Assembly: GCF_001984215.1 (NCBI RefSeq)
Contig: NZ_CP019420.1
Location: forward strand, 6,200,001 to 6,264,000
DNA from: Mycobacterium sp. MS1601
GTDB taxonomy: Bacteria > Actinomycetota > Actinomycetes > Mycobacteriales > Mycobacteriaceae
Length of the DNA stretch: 64,000 nt
Reading direction: 5' to 3'
The position numbers and the translations under genes were made by a program. A model generated the notes under the pieces. It was given only the letters and a program-made list of their open reading frames with translations, searched no databases and was not told the DNA's origin. Each line of letters opens with the position of its first letter. Positions within the stretch are counted from its first letter, which is position 1. Of the stretch, positions 8,614 to 18,583 are shown piece by piece.

Positions 8614-9777
8614 TCAGACCCCCAGGCTGCGCCCGACGATCTCTTTCATGATCTCCGTGGTTCCGCCGTAGATGGTCTGCACACGGGCGTCGAGAAATGC
8701 GCGGGCAACGGTGTATTCACGCATGTATCCATAGCCCCCGTGCAATTGCAGACACCTGTCGATGAGACGCACCTGAGCCTCGGTGGTGTACCACTTCGCC
8801 ATGGCGGCCTGGTCCACGGTCAGTTTCTCGTCGAGATGCAGACGGATGAACTCGTCGACCATGATCCGTACCGCGGTGGCCTCGGTGGCCAGCTCGGCGA
8901 GCACGAACCGGGAGTTCTGGAAGGACCCGATCGGTTTGCCGAAAGCCTTGCGCTCTTTGGTGTATTGAATGGTTTGCTCGAGCACCGACTCCATGGCGGC
9001 GGCGGCCATGATGGCGATGTTCAACCGCTCCTGCGGCAGGTTCTGCATCAGGTAGATGAAGCCCATGCCTTCTTCGCCCAGCAGGTTCTCGGCGGGCACC
9101 ACCACATCGGTGAAGGACAACTCGGCGGTGTCCTGGGCATCCAGGCCGATCTTGTCGAGGTGCCGTCCGCGTTCGAAGCCCGGCATGCCGCGTTCGACGA
9201 CCAGCAGCGAGAAGCCCTGCGCCCCCTTGCCGGGATCCGTCTGCGCCACGGTGATCACCAGGTCGGCATGAATGCCATTGGTGATGAACGTTTTCGAGCC
9301 GTTGAGCACCCAACTACCGTCACTCTGCTTGACCGCGCGGGTCTTGATGCCCTGCAGGTCGCTACCGGTGCCCGGTTCGGTCATGGCAATGGCGGTGATC
9401 AGTTCGCCGCTGCAGAACCCCGGGAACCAGCGCTGCTTCTGCTCGTCGGTGGCCAGCCGCAGCAGGTAGGGCGCCACCACATCGTTGTGCAGCCCGAATC
9501 CGATACCGCTGTAACGCCCGGCGGTGGTTTCCTCGGTCAGCACGGTGTTGTAGCGGAAGTCGTCGATACCACCGCCGCCGAACTCCTCGGGCATCGCCAT
9601 ACCGAGAAAGCCCTGCTTGCCGGCCTCGACCCAGACTTCGCGGTCGACGATCTTGTTCTTCTCCCACTCGTCGTGATACGGCGCGACGTGGCGCTCGAGG
9701 AAGGTGCGATACGACTCGCGAAACAGGTCGTGTTCGGGCTCGAACAGCGTGCGCTGGTACTTGACGGCACTACCCAT
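8614..9777 (-). CDS. fadE20: Acyl-CoA dehydrogenase FadE20
   Basis: This 387-residue FAD enzyme catalyses the first oxidation step of fatty acyl-CoA breakdown. The flavin/substrate motifs AMTEPGTGSDLQGIKT and KTFITNGIHADL are present, as is the C-terminal GGYGYMREYTVARAFLDARVQTIYGGTTEIMKEI. The residue at the usual MCAD glutamate position is Gly (IYGGT). The segment LPQERLNIA resembles the one carrying the base in long-chain dehydrogenases, so a long-chain substrate is likely. ATG 9777 has GGAGG at a proper distance. The gene is divergent from a molybdoenzyme gene, and an 18-bp operator-like palindrome lies between them. Confidence 0.92.
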   Translation of the reverse strand: MGSAVKYQRTLFEPEHDLFRESYRTFLERHVAPYHDEWEKNKIVDREVWVEAGKQGFLGMAMPEEFGGGGIDDFRYNTVLTEETTAGRYSGIGFGLHNDVVAPYLLRLATDEQKQRWFPGFCSGELITAIAMTEPGTGSDLQGIKTRAVKQSDGSWVLNGSKTFITNGIHADLVITVAQTDPGKGAQGFSLLVVERGMPGFERGRHLDKIGLDAQDTAELSFTDVVVPAENLLGEEGMGFIYLMQNLPQERLNIAIMAAAAMESVLEQTIQYTKERKAFGKPIGSFQNSRFVLAELATEATAVRIMVDEFIRLHLDEKLTVDQAAMAKWYTTEAQVRLIDRCLQLHGGYGYMREYTVARAFLDARVQTIYGGTTEIMKEIVGRSLGV

Positions 9778-9833
9778 GGTGGGAACCTCCAGGGTTCGGG
9801 TTTTTTGACAACGCGTCTTGCCGACGACGATAT

Positions 9834-9851
9834 ACCAACCGGGTGGTTGGT
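9834..9851. promoter_or_regulatory. TetR-type operator candidate between fadE20 and the BisC-like gene
   Basis: ACCAACCGGGTGGTTGGT is a perfect 7-bp inverted repeat around a 4-base spacer, 56 bases from the fadE20 start and 39 from the molybdoenzyme start. It overlaps a TATA-like -10 region. Size and symmetry suit a TetR-family dimer, a frequent regulator of fadE genes. No TetR gene is in the window. Confidence 0.6.
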
Positions 9852-9890
9852 CGGCAAATGCGCGCGGACACACCTCGGTAAACTCCGCGC

Positions 9891-12188
9891 ATGTCCTCTG
9901 CGAGCCTGACGCACTGGGGGGCCTTCCACGCAGACGTCGCCGACGGTGACATCACCTCCGTGCACGCGCCGGCCGACGACGTCAATCCCTCTCCCCTGCT
10001 CGGCAACCTCACCGGATCACTGCGGCACCGCGCCCGCGTCGCCGGACCCGCAATTCGCCGAGGCTGGCTCGAGAACGGGCCAGGGCCCACCGACCGGCGC
10101 GGCGCCGACGAGTTCGTCTCCGTGACCTGGGACGAGCTCACCGAACTGCTGGCCGGTGAGCTGCGCCGCGTGGTCGACACCTTCGGCAATGAGGCCATCT
10201 ACGGCGGTTCCTACGGCTGGGCCAGTGCGGGCCGATTCCACCACGCCCAGAGCCAGGTGCACCGGTTCCTCAAACTGCTCGGCGGCTACACGTTTTCACG
10301 GCACTCCTACAGTCTGGGCGCCACCGGCGTCATCATGCCGCGTGTCGTGGGCACCCATGATGACTTGTTCAAGCGGTCCACCAGTTGGGATGTCATCGCC
10401 GAGCACACCGATCTGATGGTGTGCTTCGGCGGTATCGCGATGAAGAACACCGCCGTCAATCACGGTGGCACCACGGCGCATCCGGTGCGCGACGCACTGG
10501 CCCGGTTGCGGGGACGCGGCGGGCGGATCGTCTCCCTGTCCCCGCTGCGCGACGACGTCGACGGCGAGTGTGAATGGCTGTCACCGGTGCCAGGCACCGA
10601 TGTGGCGATCATGCTGGGGCTTGCCCATGTCCTTGCCGTCGAATCGCTGGCCGACCGCGAGTTCCTGGACACCTACTGCGTCGGCTACCCCGTGTTCGAG
10701 CGGTATCTGCTCGGACTCGACGACGGGGTGCCCAAGTCACCGGAGTGGGCATCGGCGATCTGCGGTCTGTCGCCGGACACCCTGCGGCAGCTGGCGCGGC
10801 GGATGGCCGCCGGGCGCACCATCGTCACCGTCAGCTGGTCGCTGCAACGCGTCGAACACGGCGAGCAGGCGCCGTGGATGGGGCTGACGCTGGCAGCCAT
10901 GCTGGGCCAGATCGGGCTCACCGGTGGGGGTTTCGGACACGGATACGGATCCATGAACGAGCCCGGCCTGCCGCCGGTGCGCTGTCCCCTGCCGACGTTC
11001 CCGCAGGGCCTCAACCCGATTCGGACGTTCATCCCGGTGGCCGCCGTCAGCGACATGCTGCTGCACCCCGGCGAGGAGTTCGAGTTCAACGGCCAGCGGC
11101 TGACCTTTCCCGACATCCGCTGCGTGTACTGGGCCGGCGGCAATCCCTTCCATCACCACCAGAATCTGGCCAGGTTCCGGCGGGCTCTGGCCCGGGTGGA
11201 CACCGTGGTGGTGCACGACCCGTACTGGACGGCGATGGCCAAGCACGCCGACATCGTGGTGCCGTCGACCACTGCCTACGAACGTGACGACTTCTCCGGT
11301 TCCCGCAACGATCCGGTGCTGATGGCCATGCCTGCGCTGGCCCCGCCGTTTGCCCAGTCACGCAACGACTATCAGACGTTCGCGGTGCTGGCGGACAGGC
11401 TGGGCTTCGGTGAGCAGTTCACCGAGGGCCGCACCGAACGGCAGTGGCTGACACACCTCTACGAACAGTGGTCACAGAAACTGGACTTCGCCGTGCCGGG
11501 CTTCGACGAATTCTGGGCAGCAGGTTCACTGCGCCTGCCGGTCGAGGAAGGCCTGACCCTGTTGGCGGATTTCCGCGCCGACCCGGACACCCACCGCCTC
11601 GGCACCCCCAGTGGCCGTATCGAGATCTTCTCCGACACCATCGCCGGCTTCGGTTACGACGACTGCGTGGGCCACCCCAAGTGGTACACCCCGCAGGAGT
11701 GGCTGGGCGGCCCGCGCGCCACGAGCTATCCGTTGCATCTGATCGCCAACCAGCCGGCCACCCGGCTGCACAGCCAACTCGACACCGGCGCCACCAGCCA
11801 GGCCTCGAAGGTGCAGGGGCGCGAGCCCATCCGGATGAATCCCCGCGACGCCGCCGCGCGCGGCCTGAGCGCCGGTGACGTGGTCAAGGTGTTCAACGAC
11901 CGCGGCAGTTGCCTGGCGGGTGTGGTTGTCGACGACGCGGTGCGTGCGGACGTGGTGCAGCTGTCGACGGGCGCATGGTACGACCCGCTGGATCCGTTGG
12001 ACCCCGACACCATGTGTGTGCACGGGAATCCGAACGCACTGACGTCGGACCTCGGCACCTCCTCGCTGGCGCGGGGCTGCACGGGGGCGCACGTGCTGGT
12101 ACAGGTGGAGAAGTTCACCGGGGCACTGCCCCCGGTGCGCGCGCACGAGCCGCCGGAGCTGACGCTGCCTCGGCCTCCGGCCAGCTAG
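9891..12188 (+). CDS. Molybdopterin oxidoreductase, BisC/TorA/DMSO-reductase type
   Basis: This 765-residue enzyme is a bis-MGD molybdoenzyme that should reduce S-oxides or N-oxides, for example biotin or methionine sulfoxide. There is no N-terminal Fe-S cysteine cluster. The likely Mo ligand is Ser141 in HSYSLGATGVIMPRVVGT, as in DMSO and TMAO reductases. YGGSYGWASAGRFHHAQ (104-120) and the C-terminal dinucleotide domain (LIANQPATRLHSQLD, RMNPRDAAARGLSAGDVVKVFNDRG) complete the fold. There is no Tat signal, so it should be cytoplasmic like BisC. The corresponding place in the M. tuberculosis order has no such gene. Confidence 0.88.
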   Translation: MSSASLTHWGAFHADVADGDITSVHAPADDVNPSPLLGNLTGSLRHRARVAGPAIRRGWLENGPGPTDRRGADEFVSVTWDELTELLAGELRRVVDTFGNEAIYGGSYGWASAGRFHHAQSQVHRFLKLLGGYTFSRHSYSLGATGVIMPRVVGTHDDLFKRSTSWDVIAEHTDLMVCFGGIAMKNTAVNHGGTTAHPVRDALARLRGRGGRIVSLSPLRDDVDGECEWLSPVPGTDVAIMLGLAHVLAVESLADREFLDTYCVGYPVFERYLLGLDDGVPKSPEWASAICGLSPDTLRQLARRMAAGRTIVTVSWSLQRVEHGEQAPWMGLTLAAMLGQIGLTGGGFGHGYGSMNEPGLPPVRCPLPTFPQGLNPIRTFIPVAAVSDMLLHPGEEFEFNGQRLTFPDIRCVYWAGGNPFHHHQNLARFRRALARVDTVVVHDPYWTAMAKHADIVVPSTTAYERDDFSGSRNDPVLMAMPALAPPFAQSRNDYQTFAVLADRLGFGEQFTEGRTERQWLTHLYEQWSQKLDFAVPGFDEFWAAGSLRLPVEEGLTLLADFRADPDTHRLGTPSGRIEIFSDTIAGFGYDDCVGHPKWYTPQEWLGGPRATSYPLHLIANQPATRLHSQLDTGATSQASKVQGREPIRMNPRDAAARGLSAGDVVKVFNDRGSCLAGVVVDDAVRADVVQLSTGAWYDPLDPLDPDTMCVHGNPNALTSDLGTSSLARGCTGAHVLVQVEKFTGALPPVRAHEPPELTLPRPPAS

Positions 12189-13621
12189 CGCGTCGCGAAC
12201 TCCCGTAGCCCGGCAGCAAGCCCGGCGGGTACAAAACCCTTGATGCGGGTACCGGATTCGGTGTGTTCGGCGGCGTCCACCCGGCCGTCGGTGTGCACCT
12301 TGGCCACCAGGTCGCCGCGATGGTACGGAATGGTGACGTCCACCGCGATGTCGGTCGGTTCCACCAACTCGCTGCACCGCTGCCGCAACCGGTCCAGCCC
12401 CTCGCCGGTGTGTGCCGAGACGAACACCGCCTCGGGCAGCGCGCGCCGCAGCTGTGCCAGCGCCAGATCATCTGCGGCATCGATCTTGTTGACCACCAGC
12501 AGTTCCGGCGGTCTGGTGCCGTTGCGGTCGGCCACCACGTCGTTGATCACCTGCCGCACCGCGCTGATCTGGGCCAGCGGGTTGGCGTCGGAGCCGTCGA
12601 CGACGTGCACCAGCAACGCGGCGTCGATGACCTCCTCCAGCGTGGACTGGAACGCCTCGATCAGCTGCGTGGGCAAATGCCGTACGAATCCCACGGTGTC
12701 AGTGAGCACAAACGGGCGGCCGTCGTCGAACTGGCCGCGCCGGGTCGTGGGCTCGAGGGTGGCGAACAGGGCGTTCTCCACCAGCACACCGGCACCGGTC
12801 AGCGCGTTGAGCAGGCTGGACTTGCCTGCGTTGGTGTAGCCGACGATGGCCAGCTGTGGCACGTCACTGCGCACCCGCTCGCTGCGCTGGGTGTCGCGGA
12901 TCTTCTTCATATCGCGAATCTCGCGGCGCAGCTTGGCCATTCGCTCGCGGATCCGGCGGCGGTCGGTTTCGATCTTGGTCTCACCGGGGCCGCGGGTGCC
13001 GACACCGCCACCGGCTCCACCGGCGCGGCCACCGGCCTGCCGGGACATGGACTCACCCCAACCGCGCAGCCGGGGCAGCATGTATTCCATCTGGGCGAAG
13101 GCGACCTGCGCCTTGCCTTCGCGGCTGGTGGCGTGCTGGGCGAAGATGTCCAAGATCAGCGCGGTGCGGTCGATGACCTTGACCTTGACGGCCTTCTCCA
13201 GCGCGTTGAGCTGGGCGGGTGAGAGCTCACCGTCGCAGATCACGGTGTCGGCACCGGTGGCGATGACCACCTCGCGCAGCTCCTGGGCCTTGCCGGACCC
13301 GATGTAGGTCGACGGGTCGGGTTTGTCGCGGCGCTGGATCAGGCCTTCGAGAACCTCGGATCCGGCGGTCTCGGCCAGCGCGGCCAGTTCGGCGAGGCTG
13401 GCGTCGGCGTCTGCGGCACTGCCGTCGGTCCAGACGCCCACCAACACCACCCGTTCCAGGCGGAGCTGGCGGTACTCGACCTCGGAGACGTCGGTGAGCT
13501 CGGTCGACAGCCCGTGTACACGGCGCAGCGCCACACGGTCTTCGAGGGCCAGTTCACCGGTGCTGGGAAATTGTGGTTGAGTCATAGGCGAATACAGATT
13601 CGCACGGAGTTCACTGTTCAT
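12185..13621 (-). CDS. hflX: GTPase HflX
   Basis: HflX is a ribosome-splitting GTPase that rescues stalled ribosomes under stress. The 478-residue protein has the N-terminal HflX domain ([19 protein letters not shown] and the Gly-rich linker [16 protein letters not shown]). The GTPase domain has G1 [10 protein letters not shown]3 DTVGF and G4 NKID. A C-terminal extension covers about 90 residues. ATG 13621 lies nine bases after the dapF stop with AGGTG in front. An in-frame ATG at 13585 without a clear ribosome site is the alternative. Its stop codon shares CTAG with that of the convergent molybdoenzyme gene. Confidence 0.94.
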   Translation of the reverse strand: MNSELRANLYSPMTQPQFPSTGELALEDRVALRRVHGLSTELTDVSEVEYRQLRLERVVLVGVWTDGSAADADASLAELAALAETAGSEVLEGLIQRRDKPDPSTYIGSGKAQELREVVIATGADTVICDGELSPAQLNALEKAVKVKVIDRTALILDIFAQHATSREGKAQVAFAQMEYMLPRLRGWGESMSRQAGGRAGGAGGGVGTRGPGETKIETDRRRIRERMAKLRREIRDMKKIRDTQRSERVRSDVPQLAIVGYTNAGKSSLLNALTGAGVLVENALFATLEPTTRRGQFDDGRPFVLTDTVGFVRHLPTQLIEAFQSTLEEVIDAALLVHVVDGSDANPLAQISAVRQVINDVVADRNGTRPPELLVVNKIDAADDLALAQLRRALPEAVFVSAHTGEGLDRLRQRCSELVEPTDIAVDVTIPYHRGDLVAKVHTDGRVDAAEHTESGTRIKGFVPAGLAAGLREFATR

Positions 13622-13630
13622 GCACCTCGA

Positions 13631-14503
13631 TTAACGCTGGACAGAACTCCACCATTCCTGTGACAGCTCGCCGTGGGCGACCAGTTCCGATGGTCCACGC
13701 AGGTAGCTGGTGGCCTCGGTGACGGTGACGACGACCTCGCCGCCGAGGACCTTGACGGTCAGCGCGCCGGTCTGCTCGCCGAGGTGATGCAGGGCAGCGA
13801 CGGTGGCCGCCACGGTGCCGGTGCCGCACGAGCGGGTTTCACCGACCCCACGCTCGTGCACCCGCATGTTGACCGCACCGTCGGCCGGCGCGGTCAGGAC
13901 CTCGATGTTGACGCCTTCGGGGAACTGCGCGGTGTCGAACTGCACGGGGGCGGCCACGTCGAGTGCGGCCAATCCGTCCGCACCGAGTTCGGGGTCGACG
14001 CAGGCCAGATGCGGGTTGCCGACGTCGACGGCCAGCCCGGTGACCCGGCGGCCACCCACCAGCGCACTACCCGCGCCGGTCTGGTTGGCCTTGCCCATCT
14101 CCACGGTGATGTCCGCGTGCAGGTCGCCGGCGCCGTGCACCACCACCGGGCGCGCTCCGGCCAGGGAACCCACTACGAACTCGTCACGAGACTCCAGACC
14201 GGTCGCCCGCAGATAGTGGCTGAACACCCGGACACCATTGCCGCACATCTGGGCCCGGGAGCCGTCGGCGTTGCGGTAGTCCATGAACCAGTCCGCCGCG
14301 GCCACCCCTTCCGGCAGACGTTCCAGGACACCTGCGTCCAGCAGGGCACCCGCGGTGGCCACCCTCAGCACCCCGTCCGCGCCGAGTCCGCGTCGCCGGT
14401 CGCACAGCGCCGCCACTGCGGCGGGCACCAGGTCCAGCTGGACATCGGGGTCGGGCAGCAGCACAAAGTCGTTCTCGGTCCCATGCCCTTTGACGAACGT
14501 CAT
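13631..14503 (-). CDS. dapF: Diaminopimelate epimerase
   Basis: DapF converts LL- to meso-diaminopimelate, the last epimerisation before lysine and a peptidoglycan cross-link residue. The protein is 290 residues, standard for the family. Both catalytic cysteines are visible, in MCGNGVRVF and [12 protein letters not shown]. The start [18 protein letters not shown] matches mycobacterial DapF. The same frame runs on upstream, but there it overlaps miaA and has no coding character. The neighbours hflX and miaA are in tandem, as in M. tuberculosis. Confidence 0.95.
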   Translation of the reverse strand: MTFVKGHGTENDFVLLPDPDVQLDLVPAAVAALCDRRRGLGADGVLRVATAGALLDAGVLERLPEGVAAADWFMDYRNADGSRAQMCGNGVRVFSHYLRATGLESRDEFVVGSLAGARPVVVHGAGDLHADITVEMGKANQTGAGSALVGGRRVTGLAVDVGNPHLACVDPELGADGLAALDVAAPVQFDTAQFPEGVNIEVLTAPADGAVNMRVHERGVGETRSCGTGTVAATVAALHHLGEQTGALTVKVLGGEVVVTVTEATSYLRGPSELVAHGELSQEWWSSVQR

Positions 14504-14531
14504 CCCTGGCCCACCGGCGAACTCCACCTGA

Positions 14532-15452
14532 TCAGGATACGTCGCGCCACGCCCGTAGCACCGCGTCCAGGTTGTCCTCGGCCGCGCCGTCGAGCCACCG
14601 CACCCGGTGGTCACGCCGAAACCAGGACCGTTGCCGTCGGACATAACGGCGCGTGCCGATGAACGTGAGTTCCCTGGCCTGGTCCATGGCGGCGGCATCG
14701 CCGCCGGCCTCCAGCGCATCGAGCACCTGTGCATACCCCAGCGCGCGGGCGGCGGTGACACCGTCGCGCAGTCCGACATCCAGCAGCCGCCGGACCTCAC
14801 TGACCAGTCCACCGTCGAACATGGCGTCGGTGCGTTGTTGTAGGCGTGCATCCAGAAGTGCTGTGTCCCAATCCAACCCGATGATCACCGCGTCCCAGCG
14901 GGGCGCACCGATGGTGGGTGCCGACGCCGCGAACGGTCGCCCGGTCAGCTCGACCACCTCGAGTGCACGCACGATGCGTCTGCCGTCGGTCGGCAGGATG
15001 GCCGCGGCCGCGGCCGGATCCCGTCGACCGAGCTCGGCATGCAGCGCCGCCACTCCGATGTCGGCCAGTCGGGCCTCGAAGCGGCCCCGGACCTGCGGAT
15101 CGGTCGCCGGAAAGGTCCAGTTGTCCAGTAGCGACTGGATGTAGAGCATGGACCCGCCGACGATCACCGGCACCGCCGAGCGTGCCGCGATGGCCTCGAC
15201 GTCGGCGACGGCGGCCTCCTGGTACCGAGCCACCGTCGCGGTCTCGGTGACGTCGAGGACGTCGAGCTGATGGTGCGGGATGCCGCGCCGCTGCGGCACG
15301 GTCAGCTTGGCGGTGCCGATGTCCATACCGCGGTAGAACTGCATGGCGTCGGCATTGATCACCTCACCGCCGGTGCGTTCGGCGACCTGCAGTGCCAGCT
15401 CGGACTTCCCGGTGCCGGTGGGGCCGATGATCACAACGGGGCGCTGTGTCAT
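14532..15452 (-). CDS. miaA: tRNA dimethylallyltransferase
   Basis: MiaA puts the dimethylallyl group on A37 of tRNAs that read codons starting with U. MiaB, encoded at 19.2-20.7 kb, then methylthiolates it. The 306-residue protein begins [20 protein letters not shown] with the P-loop. It contains [15 protein letters not shown] and the C-terminal [14 protein letters not shown] segment that contacts tRNA. ATG 15452 overlaps the stop of the upstream gene by four bases (ATGA), so the two are translationally coupled. Confidence 0.95.
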   Translation of the reverse strand: MTQRPVVIIGPTGTGKSELALQVAERTGGEVINADAMQFYRGMDIGTAKLTVPQRRGIPHHQLDVLDVTETATVARYQEAAVADVEAIAARSAVPVIVGGSMLYIQSLLDNWTFPATDPQVRGRFEARLADIGVAALHAELGRRDPAAAAAILPTDGRRIVRALEVVELTGRPFAASAPTIGAPRWDAVIIGLDWDTALLDARLQQRTDAMFDGGLVSEVRRLLDVGLRDGVTAARALGYAQVLDALEAGGDAAAMDQARELTFIGTRRYVRRQRSWFRRDHRVRWLDGAAEDNLDAVLRAWRDVS

Positions 15453-16117
15453 GGCTGCCACACGCACACGGTGTACCCGACGCCGAACGGGGCGCCGCGA
15501 TAGAACTCCCCGACGGACCGGGGTGTCGGCATCAGCCCGGCGAGCACCGCGAAGGCGGCCCGTCCCACCACGCCGTCGGGCAGAGCACTCAGCGCGGCGG
15601 TGTCTGCACTGCACAGAGCGTCGTCCAGGGCGGCTTGTACGCCTGTCGCGTCCGGATCGTGGCCTCCTGGCGCCGAAGGGGTCAAGGTGTTGCACCCGTC
15701 GGCGACCACCAGCAGCCCCACCGGTTCGTCATGGCTGTCGATATCGGCGCGCACCCGCAGCAGTGCGCCGGGAGCCGTTGTCACGGCATGGACCCGGGCC
15801 CGGGCATCGGGACGCACCTGCCCGCGCACCCAACCGGTGACCAGCGCACACAACGGCAGCTCGGCCTGCGTCGTGGCCTCTGGGCCCAACATGACCTCGA
15901 CGTCCACGCCGTATCCGGCGAACGTCCCCGCCGCGTCCGGACCCCACACCTCGTCTCGGGCGCCCACTCCGACGGCGATCCAGGTCTGCGGCAGGGCCGC
16001 GGCTGCCGACAGGACGGCCTCCCGCAGGTCGGCGGTCTCGGCGGCGGCGCCGGCCAGTTCTGGCACCAGCAATGGAGCGGACGGGATGATCGACGCGGCC
16101 ACCAACACAGGAGACAA
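15449..16117 (-). CDS. Conserved hypothetical protein (Rv2728c-like)
   Basis: This 222-residue, Ala-rich protein is conserved next to miaA in mycobacteria. The start [16 protein letters not shown] and the [23 protein letters not shown] region resemble the class III extradiol dioxygenase (LigB) fold, but I see no convincing metal-ligand set. I therefore do not call it an enzyme. TTG 16117 is the first usable start; a GTG two codons later is possible. It ends in a 4-base overlap with miaA and starts two bases after the membrane protein gene upstream, so it is in the middle of an operon. Confidence 0.75.
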   Translation of the reverse strand: MSPVLVAASIIPSAPLLVPELAGAAAETADLREAVLSAAAALPQTWIAVGVGARDEVWGPDAAGTFAGYGVDVEVMLGPEATTQAELPLCALVTGWVRGQVRPDARARVHAVTTAPGALLRVRADIDSHDEPVGLLVVADGCNTLTPSAPGGHDPDATGVQAALDDALCSADTAALSALPDGVVGRAAFAVLAGLMPTPRSVGEFYRGAPFGVGYTVCVWQP

Positions 16118-16119
16118 CG

Positions 16120-16995
16120 CTAACGCGCTGTCACATCGTGGTCTTCTGCGGCAGCCTCACCACGCGCCAGCATGGCCGTCGACACCACCATCACGCCGAT
16201 GGCCGCGATCAGGACGAACATTCCCACCTCACCGGGGCGCAGCGTCTCCCCCAGCACAACGATGCCCAGGACCGAGGCCACCACAGGTTCGGTGACCGTC
16301 ATCGTCGGCAACGTCGCCGTCAGTGCCCCGGCCCGGAACGACGACTGTTGCCATGCGGTGCCGGCGATGCCCACCGCGGCCCACACGTACAGCTCGGGTG
16401 AGCGCAGCAGCGCCACGATCCCGTCCCCCAGGACGTCCACCACACCCTTGAGCAGGACGGCGAACAGTCCCCACAGCGCTCCGGAGACCATGGCGAGCAG
16501 TACCGCGCTGACGGGTCCTGACCAGATTCGGGACCCGATGACGGCAAGCACCAGCAGCGGACCGAGCACGGCTGCCACCAGACCCCAGGTCTCCATCGAG
16601 GCGCGCGACTGTCCGGCGGTGGGGTTGCCAACCGTGACGATCACCACCACCGACGCCGCCAGCAGCGCTGCCCAGGTCCACTCCCAGCGGGTGACCCGGC
16701 GGTGAGCGGCGCGGGCATTGATCGGCAGTGCAAACAGCAGTGACGTCACCAACAGCGCCTGCACCAGCAGCACCGACCCCAGCCCCAAAGCTGCTGCCTG
16801 CAGCAGAAATCCGACCGCCGCGACCACACTGCCCAGCCACCACGCGCGGTCCTTGAGCAACCGCAGGAAAAGCCCGAGATGGCTGACGTTGTCCTCGGTC
16901 ACCTCGTGCGCGGTGCGCTGGTGGATCACGTCACCCAAGGCGATGAACAGGGCGGCCCCCAGGGCGCACAGGGCGGCGAGATCCGCCTTGCCCAT
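16120..16995 (-). CDS. DMT-type integral membrane protein (Rv2729c-like)
   Basis: This is a 291-residue protein with about nine or ten hydrophobic helices and short loops. It has the layout of the drug/metabolite transporter superfamily (EamA-like halves), with a polar acidic C-terminus. Helix motifs include ALGAALFIALGDVIHQRTA and the late VTEPVVASVLGIVVLGETL, which is typical of the second EamA repeat. The substrate is unknown. ATG 16995 has GGGAGG eight bases upstream. It heads a minus-strand run through miaA, dapF and hflX. Confidence 0.82.
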   Translation of the reverse strand: MGKADLAALCALGAALFIALGDVIHQRTAHEVTEDNVSHLGLFLRLLKDRAWWLGSVVAAVGFLLQAAALGLGSVLLVQALLVTSLLFALPINARAAHRRVTRWEWTWAALLAASVVVIVTVGNPTAGQSRASMETWGLVAAVLGPLLVLAVIGSRIWSGPVSAVLLAMVSGALWGLFAVLLKGVVDVLGDGIVALLRSPELYVWAAVGIAGTAWQQSSFRAGALTATLPTMTVTEPVVASVLGIVVLGETLRPGEVGMFVLIAAIGVMVVSTAMLARGEAAAEDHDVTAR

Positions 16996-17197
16996 AGCCA
17001 CGACCTCCCCATGTTGTGGCGCGCAACACGAACGTAGCGAAATCTGCGAGCCCGACCTGCTTGAATACCCTCTACGAAACAGTAGTAGCGTCCCGCCGAA
17101 GCCGGTGTACCGGCCGAAGCGAGATGGTGACCGATCAGGACAGGCGCCGCGGTGCGCGGCAGTGCGTGGGACCTCCACGTGACGGACAGGGGACCAA

Positions 17198-18576
17198 GTG
17201 ACCACATCAGATTCGACTCCGGGCGACAGCGCAGTGCCTTCGGCCCCGAGCCACGCCCCGTCCCCGGGCCCACACCTGGTCCGAGAATGGGCGCCAAACC
17301 GGGCCCGCGCCCCGGCCCCAGACCCGCAGCCCCCGCTGCCGCGCCGCCGGTTCCTCCCGCCCTCCCGTCCAGCGATCCGCACCGGTTCGGCAGGGTCGAC
17401 GACGACGGCACCGTCTGGCTGATCACCGCCTCCGGTGAACGGATGATCGGCTCCTGGCAAGCCGGTGACGCCGAGGCCGCCTACGAGCACTTCGGACGTC
17501 GGTACGACGATCTGTCGACCGAGGTGGCGCTGATGGAACATCGCCTGGAGTCCGGCACCGGTGACGCCCGCAAGATCAAGGCCGCCGCCGCGGCGCTCGC
17601 CGAGACTCTGCCCGAGGCGCATGTCCTCGGCGATGTCGATTCCCTGGCGGCCCGCCTCGACGCCATCGCGCAGCACGCCGAAGCGGCAGCCGTCGCCGAA
17701 CGCACCCGCCGTGACGAGCACCGCGCCGAGCAGATCGCCCGCAAGGAGGCGCTGGCCGCCGAGGCCGAGGACCTGGCTGCCAACTCCACGCAGTGGAAGG
17801 CTGCCGGCGATCGGCTGCGCACCATCCTCGACGAGTGGAAGGGCATCTCGGGGCTGGACCGCAAGACCGACGACGCGCTGTGGAAGCGCTATTCAGCCGC
17901 CCGCGAGACGTTCAACCGGCGCCGCGGGTCACACTTCTCGGAGTTGGACAAGGAGCGCGCGGGCGCCAAGCAGGCCAAGGAGGCGCTGTGTGTGCGCGCC
18001 GAGGCGCTCACCGGGTCCACCGATTGGGGTGCCACCAGCGCCGCCTTCCGTGATCTGCTCACCGAGTGGAAGGCCGTGGGCCGGGCCAGCAAGGACGTCG
18101 ACGATGCGCTGTGGCGGCGGTTCAAGGCCGCTCAGGACACGTTCTTCGCGGCGCGCAACTCGGTAACCGCCGAGCGTGATGCAGAGTTCGCGGCCAACGC
18201 CGATGCCAAGGAGGCGCTGCTGGCCGAGGCCGAGCGCATCGACACCTCCGACGCCGACGCCGCCCGCGCGGCGCTGCGCACCATCACCGACAAGTGGGAC
18301 GAGATCGGCAAGGTCCCCCGTGAGCGCACCGACCTGGAGCGACGGCTGCGTGTGGTGGAGAAGAAGGTGCGCGACGCCGCCGACGCGGATCGCACCGACC
18401 CGGAGGCCGAGGCCAGGGCCGAGCAGTTCCGGGTACGCGCCGAGCAGTTCGAGAAGCAGGCCGCCAAAGCGGAGGCGGCGGGCAAGCGCAAGGACGCCGA
18501 GGCCGCACGGGCCAGCGCTGCGCAGTGGCGTCAGTGGGCCGAGACCGCCGCCGAGGCGGTGTCGAAAAAGCGCTAG
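17198..18576 (+). CDS. DUF349 coiled-coil protein (Rv2731-like), N-terminus probably frameshifted
   Basis: This is a long Ala/Glu/Arg-rich helical protein carrying repeated DUF349 modules ([77 protein letters not shown]). The function is unknown and it is probably cytoplasmic. The best start is GTG 17198, behind AGGGGA, giving [20 protein letters not shown]. That frame does not join the conserved frame as read. Adding one base near 17269-17271 restores a continuous Pro/Gly-rich linker ([19 protein letters not shown]). Without a correction, the start may be ATG 17287 in the conserved frame, giving 429 residues. Confidence 0.75.
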
Positions 18577-18583
18577 ACCGGCT

